Of a DNA stretch of 60,571 bases, positions 32,536 to 40,390 are shown one piece after another. The DNA lies in contig NZ_AWZT01000021.1 in the NCBI RefSeq assembly GCF_000472525.1, forward strand, positions 8,890 to 69,460, written 5' to 3'. The position numbers and the translations under genes are program-made. Each line of letters opens with the position of its first letter. The first letter of the stretch is position 1. The notes beneath the pieces are model-generated. The model made no database searches. It saw nothing but the letters and a program-made list of their open reading frames with translations, and had not been told where the DNA came from. This DNA comes from Paraburkholderia dilworthii. Its GTDB lineage: Bacteria > Pseudomonadota > Gammaproteobacteria > Burkholderiales > Burkholderiaceae.

Positions 32536-34683
32536 TTACTGCGGCGTCGGCTCGCCTTGCGGCGCGCTCGGCGCACCGTCGTTCAGCAGCGCCTTGGCTG
32601 ACAAACGCACGCGACCCTTTTCGTCCGTCTGGATAACCTTGACCTTCACTTGCTGGCCGTCCTTCAGGTAGTCGTTGATGTCCTTGATACGCTCGTTGGC
32701 GATTTCGGAGATGTGCAGCAGACCGTCCTTGCCAGGCAGAATGTTCACGATCGCGCCGAAATCGAGCAGCTTGAGCACCGTGCCTTCGTACACCTGGCCC
32801 ACTTCGACTTCCAGCGTGATGTTCTCGATACGCTTCTTCGCTTCGGCCATGCCTTCGCTGCTGGTGCTCGCGATGGTCACGACGCCGTCGTCCGAAATAT
32901 CGATCGTCGTGCCGGTTTCTTCCGTCAGCGCGCGGATCACCGAACCGCCCTTGCCGATCACGTCGCGGATCTTCTCCGGATTGATCTTGATGGTGATCAT
33001 GCGCGGTGCGAACTCCGACAGTTGCGTGTTCGCGCCCGACACCGCCGAAGTCATCTTGCCGAGGATGTGCATACGGCCTTCCTTCGCTTGCGCGAGGGCG
33101 ACCTGCATGATTTCCTTCGTGATGCCCTGGATCTTGATGTCCATCTGCAACGCGGTAACGCCTTGCTCGGTGCCCGCCACCTTGAAGTCCATGTCGCCCA
33201 GGTGATCTTCGTCGCCGAGGATGTCCGTCAGCACCGCGAACTTATTGCCTTCCAGAATCAGGCCCATGGCGATGCCAGCGACGTGCGCCTTCATCGGCAC
33301 GCCGGCGTCCATCAGCGCGAGGCAGCCGCCGCACACCGAAGCCATCGACGAAGAACCGTTCGATTCCGTGATTTCCGACACGACGCGAATCGAGTAGCCG
33401 AATTCATCGGCGCTCGGCAGGCATGCAGCCAGCGCGCGCTTGGCCAGACGGCCGTGACCGATTTCACGGCGCTTCGGCGAACCGACGCGGCCCGTTTCGC
33501 CGGTCGCGAACGGCGGCATGTTGTAGTGAAGCATGAAGCGTTCGCGGTACTCGCCTTCGAGCGCGTCGATGTTCTGCTCGTCGCCCTTCGTGCCGAGCGT
33601 CGCCACCACCAGTGCCTGCGTTTCGCCGCGCGTGAACAGCGCCGAACCGTGCGTACGCGGCAGCACGCCGGTACGGATTTCGATCGGGCGCACGGTGCGC
33701 GTGTCGCGGCCGTCGATACGCGGCTCGCCGTTCAGGATCTGCGTACGGACGATCTTCGCTTCGATGTCGAACAGCACGTTGCCGACGGTTGCCTTGTCGG
33801 CCGCCACCGTGCCGCTTGCCGCGGCTTCTTCTTCCAGCTTCGCGGAAACCGCTGCGTAGACTTCCTTCAGCTTGCCCGAACGCGCCTGCTTGTCGCGGAT
33901 CTGGTAAGCAGCGAGCAGTTCGGCTTGCGCCAGTTCCGTCACGCGTGCGATCAGCGGCTCGTTCTTCGCAGCCGGTTGCCAATCCCATTCCGGCTTGCCG
34001 CCTTCGCGGACCAGATCGTGAATCGCGTCGATCGCGATTTGCATCTGCTCATGGCCGAACACCACGCCGCCGAGCATCACTTCTTCGCTCAGTTGCTGCG
34101 CTTCGGACTCGACCATCAGCACTGCGCGTTCCGTACCGGCGACGATCAGGTCGAGCGCCGATTCCTTCATTTGCGGACGCGTCGGGTTCAACACATATTC
34201 GTTGTTGATGTAGGCCACGCGTGCAGCGCCGACCGGGCCGTTGAACGGCAGACCGGACACGGCGAGCGCCGCCGACGCGCCGATCAGCGCGGGAATGTCA
34301 GCGGGGATTTCCGGGTTCAGCGACAGGACGTGGATCACGACCTGCACTTCGTTATAGAAACCTTCCGGGAAGAGCGGACGCAGCGGGCGGTCGATCAGGC
34401 GCGAGATCAGCGTCTCGCCTTCCGACGGACGACCTTCGCGGCGGAAGAAGCCACCCGGAATCTTGCCGGCGGCGTAGGTCTTCTCGAGATAATCGACGGT
34501 CAGCGGGAAGAAGTCCTGGCCCGGCTTAGCCGTCCTGGCGCCGACCACGGTCGCCAGAACCACGGTGTCTTCGACGTCGACGATCACCGCGCCGCTCGCC
34601 TGGCGAGCGATTTCGCCGGTTTCGAGGCGAACGTTATGTTGTCCCCACTTAAATTCTTTGACGATCTTGCTGAACATAGTCAT
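32536..34683 (-). CDS. pnp: Polyribonucleotide nucleotidyltransferase (PNPase)
   Basis: 3'-5' phosphorolytic exoribonuclease and degradosome component. 715 residues. Order: first RNase PH domain, helical linker, second RNase PH domain with EITESNGSSSMASVCGG and AGIAMGLILE, then KH domain (KIRDVIGKGGSVIRAL) and S1 domain (YEGTVLKLLDFGAIVN, DGLLHISEIANERI). ATG 34683 has GAGGA at good spacing; a second ATG two codons on is possible. It follows rpsO as usual, with a 366-base gap that contains a terminator and a structured leader. Confidence 0.97.
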   Translation of the reverse strand: MTMFSKIVKEFKWGQHNVRLETGEIARQASGAVIVDVEDTVVLATVVGARTAKPGQDFFPLTVDYLEKTYAAGKIPGGFFRREGRPSEGETLISRLIDRPLRPLFPEGFYNEVQVVIHVLSLNPEIPADIPALIGASAALAVSGLPFNGPVGAARVAYINNEYVLNPTRPQMKESALDLIVAGTERAVLMVESEAQQLSEEVMLGGVVFGHEQMQIAIDAIHDLVREGGKPEWDWQPAAKNEPLIARVTELAQAELLAAYQIRDKQARSGKLKEVYAAVSAKLEEEAAASGTVAADKATVGNVLFDIEAKIVRTQILNGEPRIDGRDTRTVRPIEIRTGVLPRTHGSALFTRGETQALVVATLGTKGDEQNIDALEGEYRERFMLHYNMPPFATGETGRVGSPKRREIGHGRLAKRALAACLPSADEFGYSIRVVSEITESNGSSSMASVCGGCLALMDAGVPMKAHVAGIAMGLILEGNKFAVLTDILGDEDHLGDMDFKVAGTEQGVTALQMDIKIQGITKEIMQVALAQAKEGRMHILGKMTSAVSGANTQLSEFAPRMITIKINPEKIRDVIGKGGSVIRALTEETGTTIDISDDGVVTIASTSSEGMAEAKKRIENITLEVEVGQVYEGTVLKLLDFGAIVNILPGKDGLLHISEIANERIKDINDYLKDGQQVKVKVIQTDEKGRVRLSAKALLNDGAPSAPQGEPTPQ

Positions 34684-34769
34684 TGCTTTTCCTCATCGTT
34701 ATGCCGCGCGGACCGGAAGCGGCGCGGCAACGCCAGGACCGGCGCCGCATGGGAAGAGTAGTGTTATGC

Positions 34770-34837
34770 CATTCCAGAGAGCCACGCCCGGCGTCGTCCG
34801 CGTTGCTAACGTCGACTAAGCGCGAATCGCTGGAATG
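34770..34837 (-). promoter_or_regulatory. Inverted repeat in pnp leader, possible RNase III/PNPase autoregulation site
   Basis: CATTCCAG (34770-34777) and CTGGAATG (34830-34837) are perfect complements enclosing 52 bases, 87 bases upstream of the pnp ATG. In enteric bacteria a leader stem cut by RNase III is the target of PNPase autocontrol; the equivalence here is inference. Confidence 0.4.
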
Positions 34838-34877
34838 ACACAAAGCTCCGCCCTGAAGCCCGGCCATGTTTCTAGTT

Positions 34878-34918
34878 TTACTGCTTTTTTCTACTGCGCT
34901 TTTCTACTGCTTTACTGC
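34878..34918 (-). repeat. Four short GCAGTA(A/G) direct repeats
   Basis: On the plus strand, TTACTGC, CTACTGC, CTACTGC and TTACTGC begin at 34878, 34891, 34904 and 34912 within T-rich sequence. Seen directly; significance unknown. Confidence 0.5.
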
Positions 34919-34991
34919 TTTCTGCCCCACCGCATGAACCGGCACGCCACGGCGGACAACAGGCAATGCACCTCACACGAAGCGCACCGCG

Positions 34992-35032
34992 CAAAAACAA
35001 AATGCCTGTATCAGCGGAACTGACACAGGCAT
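34992..35032 (-). terminator. Terminator between rpsO and pnp
   Basis: Stem ATGCCTGT..CAG / CTG..ACAGGCAT (35002-35032) with a 5-6 base loop, followed on the minus strand by TTTGTTTTTGC. It lies 20 bases beyond the rpsO stop and is probably leaky or an attenuator ahead of pnp. Confidence 0.85.
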
Positions 35033-35052
35033 CTTGCTGAACGACTGGCCGA

Positions 35053-35325
35053 TTACTTACGCAGACCCAGCTTCTCGATCAGTGCGCGGTAACGATCCGC
35101 GTCCTTACCCTTCAGGTAGTCGAGCAGCTTACGACGGCGGCTCACCATGCGCAGCAGACCGCGGCGGCTGTGGTGATCTTTCGCGTGTGCCTTGAAGTGA
35201 ACGGTCAGTTCGTTGATGCGGGTCGTGAGCAGCGCGACCTGAACTTCGGGGGAGCCGGTGTCGTTGGCTGCGCGTGCGAATTGCGCAACGACTTCGGACT
35301 TCTTGCTTGTATCAACTGCGGACAT
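35053..35325 (-). CDS. rpsO: 30S ribosomal protein S15
   Basis: Primary 16S rRNA-binding protein of the small subunit, 90 residues, full length. The family core TGSPEVQVALLTTRINELT and HHSRRGLLRMVSRRRKLLDYL is present. ATG 35325 has AAGGAAATCGAC upstream. Paired with pnp as in most proteobacteria. Open frame upstream of the ATG is not conserved-looking. Confidence 0.98.
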   Translation of the reverse strand: MSAVDTSKKSEVVAQFARAANDTGSPEVQVALLTTRINELTVHFKAHAKDHHSRRGLLRMVSRRRKLLDYLKGKDADRYRALIEKLGLRK

Positions 35326-35665
35326 GTCGATTTCCTTGAGAACTAGACAGGCGGTCACGGAAGAAAGGCCGTGCCGTGGGTTACCCGTGCGAACTGGCGC
35401 TACAAAGCAGCTTGCATGACAGCCGGCACCGCAACGGGACGCGTATTGTAGCACAGGACGGTCCCGCCGCGAACCCTGCCCTGCGGGGCTGAACAGCGAC
35501 TGCGGACGACACCGCGCGGAGCGCAGGCAACGGCGGCCTAGTGTCGTCAAACCGACTCGGCGCCGCTCGGTTGTTGTGGGCGCTCAAGGCCATTTGGTGG
35601 CGCTCCGGGGCTGCTTGGGCGCGGTTGCGGTTGCTGTTGCTCTGGCCGCCTGGCTGCTCAGCCGC
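35326..35665. other. Intergenic region between rpsO and the substrate-binding protein gene
   Basis: The rpsO promoter lies at about 35445. The stretch 35560-35660 is low-complexity (repeated GGTTG, GGCTG, CTGG words) with no believable gene. No terminator for the substrate-binding gene was found. Confidence 0.5.
35445..35453 (-). promoter_or_regulatory. rpsO promoter, extended -10
   Basis: Extended -10 TGCTACAAT on the minus strand with no strong -35. The start site would be about 35438, leaving a leader of roughly 110 nt before rpsO, room for S15 autoregulation. Confidence 0.55.
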
Positions 35666-36955
35666 TCACGGCCGCTTCATCTTGCACACGCTCGCCGGAA
35701 CCGTACGCTCCGCCGGCAACGCCAGCACCGTACGAAAACCAAAGCCGGAACCCTCGTTATCGAAACGCACGCCGCGCGTGCCCGCTCGATCCATCTCCAT
35801 CACGTAGAGGGGCTGGATCAATTGGTGATCTTCCGCCCGCATCCACGACGCATGAAAACCGTTGTCGAACCTGATCCCTTCGAGCGCCCGCGCCACGGTC
35901 GTCGGATCGGCGCTTCTCGCGCGGTTCATCGCCGCGGCCAGGGTTTCGATCATCAACGGCATGCGCAAAACCGGATAGTCGTCGTGCGCGGCCGGGAAGC
36001 GCGCGCGGAAAGCCTCGTACCAGGCGTCCGAGGCCGCGCCGCCCGCGTTCGGATGCCAGTCCGCCACGGCGATTACGTGTCCGACGCCCGCCTCGCCCAA
36101 CGCGGCCGGCGCGCCGAGACTGTTGCCGTAGAACGTGTAGAACTTCGTATCGAGCCCCTGCTCGCGCGCCGCCTTCACGAGCAGTGTCAGGTCGTTGCCC
36201 CAATTGCCGGTAATGACGGCATCCGCGCCACTAGTGCGAATCTTCGCGACGTACGGCGCGAAATCCTTCACACGGCCAATCGGATGGAACTCGTCGCCGA
36301 CCACCGCGATATCCGGACGCTTCGCCGACAGCGCCGAACGTGCGAGACGGCTCACGTCATGCCCGAAGCTGTAATCCTGATTCAGCAGATACACCTTCTT
36401 CACCGCGTTGTCGCGCTGGATCACGTCGGCAAGCGCGTCCATGCGCATACCCGCATGCGCGTCGAAGCGAAAGTGCCAGAAACTGCAATTGGCGTTGGTC
36501 AGTGCGGGGTCGTCGGCGGAATAGTTCAGGAACAACGCGCGGTTCTCCGGCTCGCGGCTGTTCTGCTTGTCGATTGCGCCGATGAGCGCCGCCGCGACCG
36601 CCGAACTGTTGCCCTGCATGATGTAGCCAATGTGACGGTCCGCGGCGGCGCGCAATTGCGTCAGCGCCTCTTCGGTGCCGCCCTTGCTGTCCAGCACGAC
36701 GAGTTCGAGCGGATGCGCGCCGTCCGCCAGCTCCACACCACCGCGCGCGTTGACCTGCTCGACGCCGTAGCGCAAATTGCGCTCCACTGCCGCGCCAGCG
36801 TTGGCGAACGGACCTGACATGCCCTCGATCAATGCCAGCTGAATCGGCGCGCCGCCCGGCTTCGGCGCCGTTTCAGCCGCGGCCGCGCACGCCGCAGTCG
36901 CTGCGACTGCGATTGCCGCCAATACCACCGCCGCCTTCCTGTGCCAGTTCGCCAT
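35666..36955 (-). CDS. Branched-chain amino acid-type ABC transporter substrate-binding protein
   Basis: Periplasmic binding protein, type 1 fold (LivJ/HAAT family), 429 residues. A Sec signal peptide is evident (WHRK, then AAVVLAAIAVAATAACAAAA); the Cys does not sit in a good lipobox. The mature part starts PIQLALIEGMSGPFANAGAA, followed by RYGVEQVNARGGVEL, KVYLLNQDYSFGHDVSR, ADAVITGNWGNDLTLL and VLRMPLMIETLAAAMNRA. No permease or ATPase genes are nearby, so it is an orphan binding protein; the ligand cannot be inferred. Start ATG 36955 with GGAACGGA upstream. Divergent from the lipoprotein gene. Confidence 0.88.
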   Translation of the reverse strand: MANWHRKAAVVLAAIAVAATAACAAAAETAPKPGGAPIQLALIEGMSGPFANAGAAVERNLRYGVEQVNARGGVELADGAHPLELVVLDSKGGTEEALTQLRAAADRHIGYIMQGNSSAVAAALIGAIDKQNSREPENRALFLNYSADDPALTNANCSFWHFRFDAHAGMRMDALADVIQRDNAVKKVYLLNQDYSFGHDVSRLARSALSAKRPDIAVVGDEFHPIGRVKDFAPYVAKIRTSGADAVITGNWGNDLTLLVKAAREQGLDTKFYTFYGNSLGAPAALGEAGVGHVIAVADWHPNAGGAASDAWYEAFRARFPAAHDDYPVLRMPLMIETLAAAMNRARSADPTTVARALEGIRFDNGFHASWMRAEDHQLIQPLYVMEMDRAGTRGVRFDNEGSGFGFRTVLALPAERTVPASVCKMKRP

Positions 36956-37140
36956 CGTCCGTTCCGTCTGATTCGTCGAAGCGCGGATCATAGGGCGTCG
37001 GCGACGGAATAAGCAAGCCGCTCGGGCCGTTAGCGTGCAGGCGGGCAAGCGCGCTCGAGACGCAAAGTTTTCTTCGGCGCGTGTCAAAATGATCCATGTT
37101 GACGATAAAAACCGCTACTCAAAAGCCATCGGAGGAATTC

Positions 37141-37692
37141 ATGTTGAACCGCCATCACCCCAAGGCGGCCTCGGTCGGGGCGTCGGCTGCCGGGCGCGTG
37201 CGCCGCGCGGCGCTCGTGTGCATCAGCGCGCTCGCGCTCGCCGGCTGCGCGCAGCCCTGGCAGCAATATCAGGCGGGCGCGGACGCATCGACAATCGTCG
37301 CGCGCCTCGGCCCACCTCGCGAAAGCTACGACCTGCCAAACGGCGGCAAGCGGCTGATGTGGCCAACGCAGCCGATGGGCGAAACCACCACCGCCGCGGA
37401 CATCGACGCGTCGGGCAAGATCGTCAACGTGCGCCAGGTATTGCAGCCGAACGAGTTCTATCGCGCCGAAGTCGGCAAATGGACCCGAAGCGACGTGCTG
37501 GTGAATTTCGGCCGCCCGGTAGAGACCTCCTACTTCCCGCTGATGAAGCGCGAAGTCTGGACCTATCGCTATCTGGAGGACAACTTCTGGTACATGATGT
37601 TCAGCTTTTATTTCGACGACCAGGGCGTGTTGCGTCTGACGCAGAAAACGCCCGATCCACTGCACGATCCGGATCGCCGGAACATGTTCTAG
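37141..37692 (+). CDS. Outer-membrane-type lipoprotein, BamE/SmpA-like
   Basis: 183-residue predicted lipoprotein. After a basic start (NRHHPKAAS) and hydrophobic stretch, the lipobox LALAGC gives Cys near residue 37. The mature protein has two repeats of a BamE-like unit, seen as RLGPPRESYDLPNGGKRLMW and VNFGRPVETSYFPLMKREVW, each a short helix-turn followed by aromatic strands. Function not established; BamE-like folds often bind outer-membrane components. SD GGAGGAATTC before ATG 37141 decides the start. A strong terminator follows. Confidence 0.82.
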   Translation: MLNRHHPKAASVGASAAGRVRRAALVCISALALAGCAQPWQQYQAGADASTIVARLGPPRESYDLPNGGKRLMWPTQPMGETTTAADIDASGKIVNVRQVLQPNEFYRAEVGKWTRSDVLVNFGRPVETSYFPLMKREVWTYRYLEDNFWYMMFSFYFDDQGVLRLTQKTPDPLHDPDRRNMF

Positions 37693-37727
37693 ATCGCGCT
37701 GTCACGCGCATTGCGCATGCATTTCCG

Positions 37728-37757
37728 AAAGCCGCTCCCGAAGCGGCTTTTTTTTAT
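37728..37757 (+). terminator. Terminator after the lipoprotein gene
   Basis: Stem AAGCCGCT / AGCGGCTT with a short CCCGA-type loop and then eight or more T residues, 36 bases past the stop. Confidence 0.92.
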
Positions 37758-37806
37758 TTATTTCGCATGACGACGAATTTTATTTCACACACACGCGATT
37801 AATTTT

Positions 37807-37835
37807 TTGATAGAAAGGCTTTTGTAAGCATTAAT
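37807..37835 (+). promoter_or_regulatory. Possible promoter of the carbonic anhydrase gene
   Basis: TTGATA (37807-37812) and ATTAAT (37830-37835), spacer 17, in an AT-rich pocket about 95 bases before the ATG. The -10 is imperfect. Confidence 0.4.
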
Positions 37836-37930
37836 CCGGTGCTGGTCGGGCTACCGATACGGAGCTCGACCACACGGCACGGCCGTGATTCCCGCACCGG
37901 AAGATGCGCCCCTTTACGGAGCCGCTATCG

Positions 37931-38566
37931 ATGAATCGTCCCAAACGCCTTCTTGTCGCCAACGTCGCATGGGCGCACGAAACCGCCGAGCGCAACCCCG
38001 AATTTTTCCGCGATCTGGTACGCGGGCAAAACCCGCACGTGCTGTGGATCGGCTGCTCGGATAGCCGTGTGCCTGCCGAAACCATCACGCACTGCGAGCC
38101 GGGCGACCTGTTCGTTCACCGCAACATCGCCAATCTGTTTCATCCCGACGACGATAACTCGGCGAGCGTCCTCGAATACGCGGTTCGCGTGCTCAAGGTC
38201 GGCCACGTGATCGTCTGCGGACATTATGGGTGCGGCGGCGTGCGCGCGTCGTTGTTGCCGCCCGACCCGGGGCTGCCGCACGTGAATCGCCGGATCGCGC
38301 CGCTTTGCTCACTCGCCAGGACCCATCGCGACGAACTCGACGCACACGCGAGCGAACGCGAGCGCGTCGATCACCTCGCCGAACTGAACGTGCTCGAACA
38401 GGTGCGCCAGCTTCGCGCGAATCCGATCGTGCGGGACGCGCAGACGGCGCCGCTCGTGCACGGCTGGATCTTCGCGCTCGAAGACGGACGCATCAAGGTA
38501 CTCACGTCCGGCTACGAGGCCGACGACGCGATGACCTGCGAGACAGCCGCCCATAGCGGGGCGTAG
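37931..38566 (+). CDS. Beta-carbonic anhydrase
   Basis: Zinc enzyme interconverting CO2 and bicarbonate, 211 residues. The beta-class ligands and catalytic dyad are present: CSDSRVPAE (Cys plus Asp-Arg) and VCGHYGCGGVRA (His and Cys). The N-terminal helix RPKRLLVANVAWAHETAERN and the ending GWIFALEDGRIKVL are normal. ATG 37931 follows GGAG with 10 bases between. It is 76 bases upstream of a SulP transporter on the same strand, so the two probably act together in bicarbonate handling. Confidence 0.94.
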   Translation: MNRPKRLLVANVAWAHETAERNPEFFRDLVRGQNPHVLWIGCSDSRVPAETITHCEPGDLFVHRNIANLFHPDDDNSASVLEYAVRVLKVGHVIVCGHYGCGGVRASLLPPDPGLPHVNRRIAPLCSLARTHRDELDAHASERERVDHLAELNVLEQVRQLRANPIVRDAQTAPLVHGWIFALEDGRIKVLTSGYEADDAMTCETAAHSGA

Positions 38567-38642
38567 TGCGCGGCCCCGTTCGCGTCCTATCCGGTTCGGC
38601 CTTCGCCTGCGATCAGGCATCACTCATTTCTGCACCGACACC

Positions 38643-40223
38643 ATGAACCTTCGAGCTTTTTTTTCGACATTTCAGCGCGACGCGCTTGCGGGCACGGTCG
38701 TTTTTCTGGTGGCTCTGCCGCTGTGCCTCGGCATTGCCAATGCATCGGGCGTCGAGCCGTTTGCCGGACTTGTGTCGGGCATCGTCGGCGGCCTCGTGGT
38801 CGCCGTTCTGAGCGGCTCGCGCCTGAGCGTCAGCGGACCGGCTGCGGGTCTCGTCGTGATTGTCGTCGACGGGATCGCGCAGCTCGGCAGCTTTTCTGCG
38901 TTCCTCGCGGCCGTGCTGCTGTCCGGCGCGATCCAGTTCGGCTTGGGGATGCTCAAGGCCGGCCGTTTCGCCGCGTATGTGCCGTCGCCGGTCATCAAGG
39001 GCATGCTCGCTGCCATCGGCGTGCTGCTGATCGTCAAACAATTCCCGCTCGCGCTCGGGCTAGTCAACGGACAAGCGGCAAGCGACGCGCCCGCCGCCGC
39101 ACAAGCGGCCGGCACGGTCATGACGTCGTTCGGCTCGCTCTCGCTGGTGGCCTGCCTGATCACCGTGCTGTCGCTGGCAATCCTGATGGCCTGGGAAACG
39201 CGCGCGATGCGCCGCTTCGCGTTGGTGCGCATCGTTCCCGCGCCGCTCGCCGTGGTGTTGCTGGGTATCGGCGCGACCTTGCTGCTGCACATGCTGGCGC
39301 CGTCGCTCGCACCGCCTGCCGAACATCGCGTCGCGTTGCCGTCGCTCGAATCGTTCGCGGCGCTGAGCGTGGCGCTGGAATGGGCCGACTTCGGGCCGCA
39401 TTTCGCGCAACTCGTCAACCCGGACGTGTGGCGCGTGGCGATCACGCTCGCGATCGTCGCAAGTCTCGAAACCTTGCTGAGCCTCGAAGCAGTCGAGCAG
39501 ATCGACCCCGAGCGCCGCCCCGCGCCGCCAGATCGCGAGCTGAAGGCGCAAGGCGTGGGCAATCTGATAGCGGGCGCCATCGGCGGGCTGCCGATCACGG
39601 CCGTCATCGTGCGTAGTTCCGCTAACGTGCATGCCGGCGCGCAGAGCCGTCTGTCGGCGATCATCCACGGCGTGCTGCTGCTCGTCAGCGTGTTCGCGTT
39701 GACGAGTGTCATCAACCTGATTCCACTGGCCTGTCTTGCGGCGATCCTCATTTTCACGGGGCTCAAGCTCGCCAAGCCGTCGCTGTTCGTCACGGTCGCG
39801 AAACAGGGCTTCGCGCCGTTTGCGCCATTTATCGTCACACTGGTTGGCGTGCTCGCGACCGATCTGCTGATCGGCATCGTGCTAGGCATTCTGTGCAGCG
39901 TGCTGCTCGCGCTGTATGCGAATCTGCGCCGCCCCATCGTGCTTGCGCAACACGGCGACCATTACCTGCTGTCGTTCCGCAAGGACGTCTCGTTCCTCGG
40001 CAAGGTGCCGCTCAAGCATTACCTGCAGCAGATTCCCGACGGCTCGACGCTGATCGTCGATGCGACGCGCGCCGATTTCGTCGATCACGACGTGCGTGAA
40101 CTGCTCGATGCCTTCGTCGAGGACGCGCCGCGCCGCGGCATTGCGGTCGAAGTGCGGCATCAGGTGCGTGCGCAGGCACGCGCTGCACGCGGCTGGTCGA
40201 TGCGACGCGCGGCAACCGAGTAA
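38643..40223 (+). CDS. SulP-family anion transporter, probable bicarbonate/sulfate carrier
   Basis: Inner-membrane SulP transporter of 526 residues with about 10-12 helices. The SulP signature is clear: GTVVFLVALPLCLGIANASGV near the N terminus, SGSRLSVSGPAAGLVVIV, then RELKAQGVGNLIAGAIGGLPIT. The C-terminal hundred residues look like a STAS domain (KVPLKHYLQQIPDGSTLIVD, DFVDHDVRELLDAF). SulP proteins carry sulfate, bicarbonate or dicarboxylates; the adjacent carbonic anhydrase favours bicarbonate, by inference. Start ATG 38643 lacks a strong SD. Confidence 0.92.
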   Translation: MNLRAFFSTFQRDALAGTVVFLVALPLCLGIANASGVEPFAGLVSGIVGGLVVAVLSGSRLSVSGPAAGLVVIVVDGIAQLGSFSAFLAAVLLSGAIQFGLGMLKAGRFAAYVPSPVIKGMLAAIGVLLIVKQFPLALGLVNGQAASDAPAAAQAAGTVMTSFGSLSLVACLITVLSLAILMAWETRAMRRFALVRIVPAPLAVVLLGIGATLLLHMLAPSLAPPAEHRVALPSLESFAALSVALEWADFGPHFAQLVNPDVWRVAITLAIVASLETLLSLEAVEQIDPERRPAPPDRELKAQGVGNLIAGAIGGLPITAVIVRSSANVHAGAQSRLSAIIHGVLLLVSVFALTSVINLIPLACLAAILIFTGLKLAKPSLFVTVAKQGFAPFAPFIVTLVGVLATDLLIGIVLGILCSVLLALYANLRRPIVLAQHGDHYLLSFRKDVSFLGKVPLKHYLQQIPDGSTLIVDATRADFVDHDVRELLDAFVEDAPRRGIAVEVRHQVRAQARAARGWSMRRAATE

Positions 40224-40301
40224 CGTGGGGAGACGGCGGCGCGTGAGCGTGAGCCTGAGTGACCGGGACTGAGCGAGACTGAGCCGGACACGCGCCGTAT
40301 T

Positions 40302-40334
40302 AAAAAAGCCCCGCGCCGTTGACGGCGCGGGGCT
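40302..40334 (-). terminator. Terminator after leuA (possibly bidirectional)
   Basis: Very stable stem AGCCCCGCGCCGT / ACGGCGCGGGGCT with a short loop (40307-40334). On the minus strand it is followed by TTTTTTA, which suits leuA; the plus-strand side (CGCTTT) is weaker for sulP. Confidence 0.92.
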
Positions 40335-40390
40335 CGCTTTGCTACCGCCGGCAATGCATCAGGCCGATGTTGACAAGCACCTTCGCAAGC

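Larger units (their letters stand above)
34684..35001 (-). other. pnp upstream leader region
   Basis: About 300 bases with no gene. It holds a long-range inverted repeat (34770-34837) and four GCAGTA(A/G) repeats in an A-rich stretch on the minus strand (34878-34918). No clean -35/-10 pair was found, so pnp may depend on read-through from rpsO plus a weak local promoter. Confidence 0.5.
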
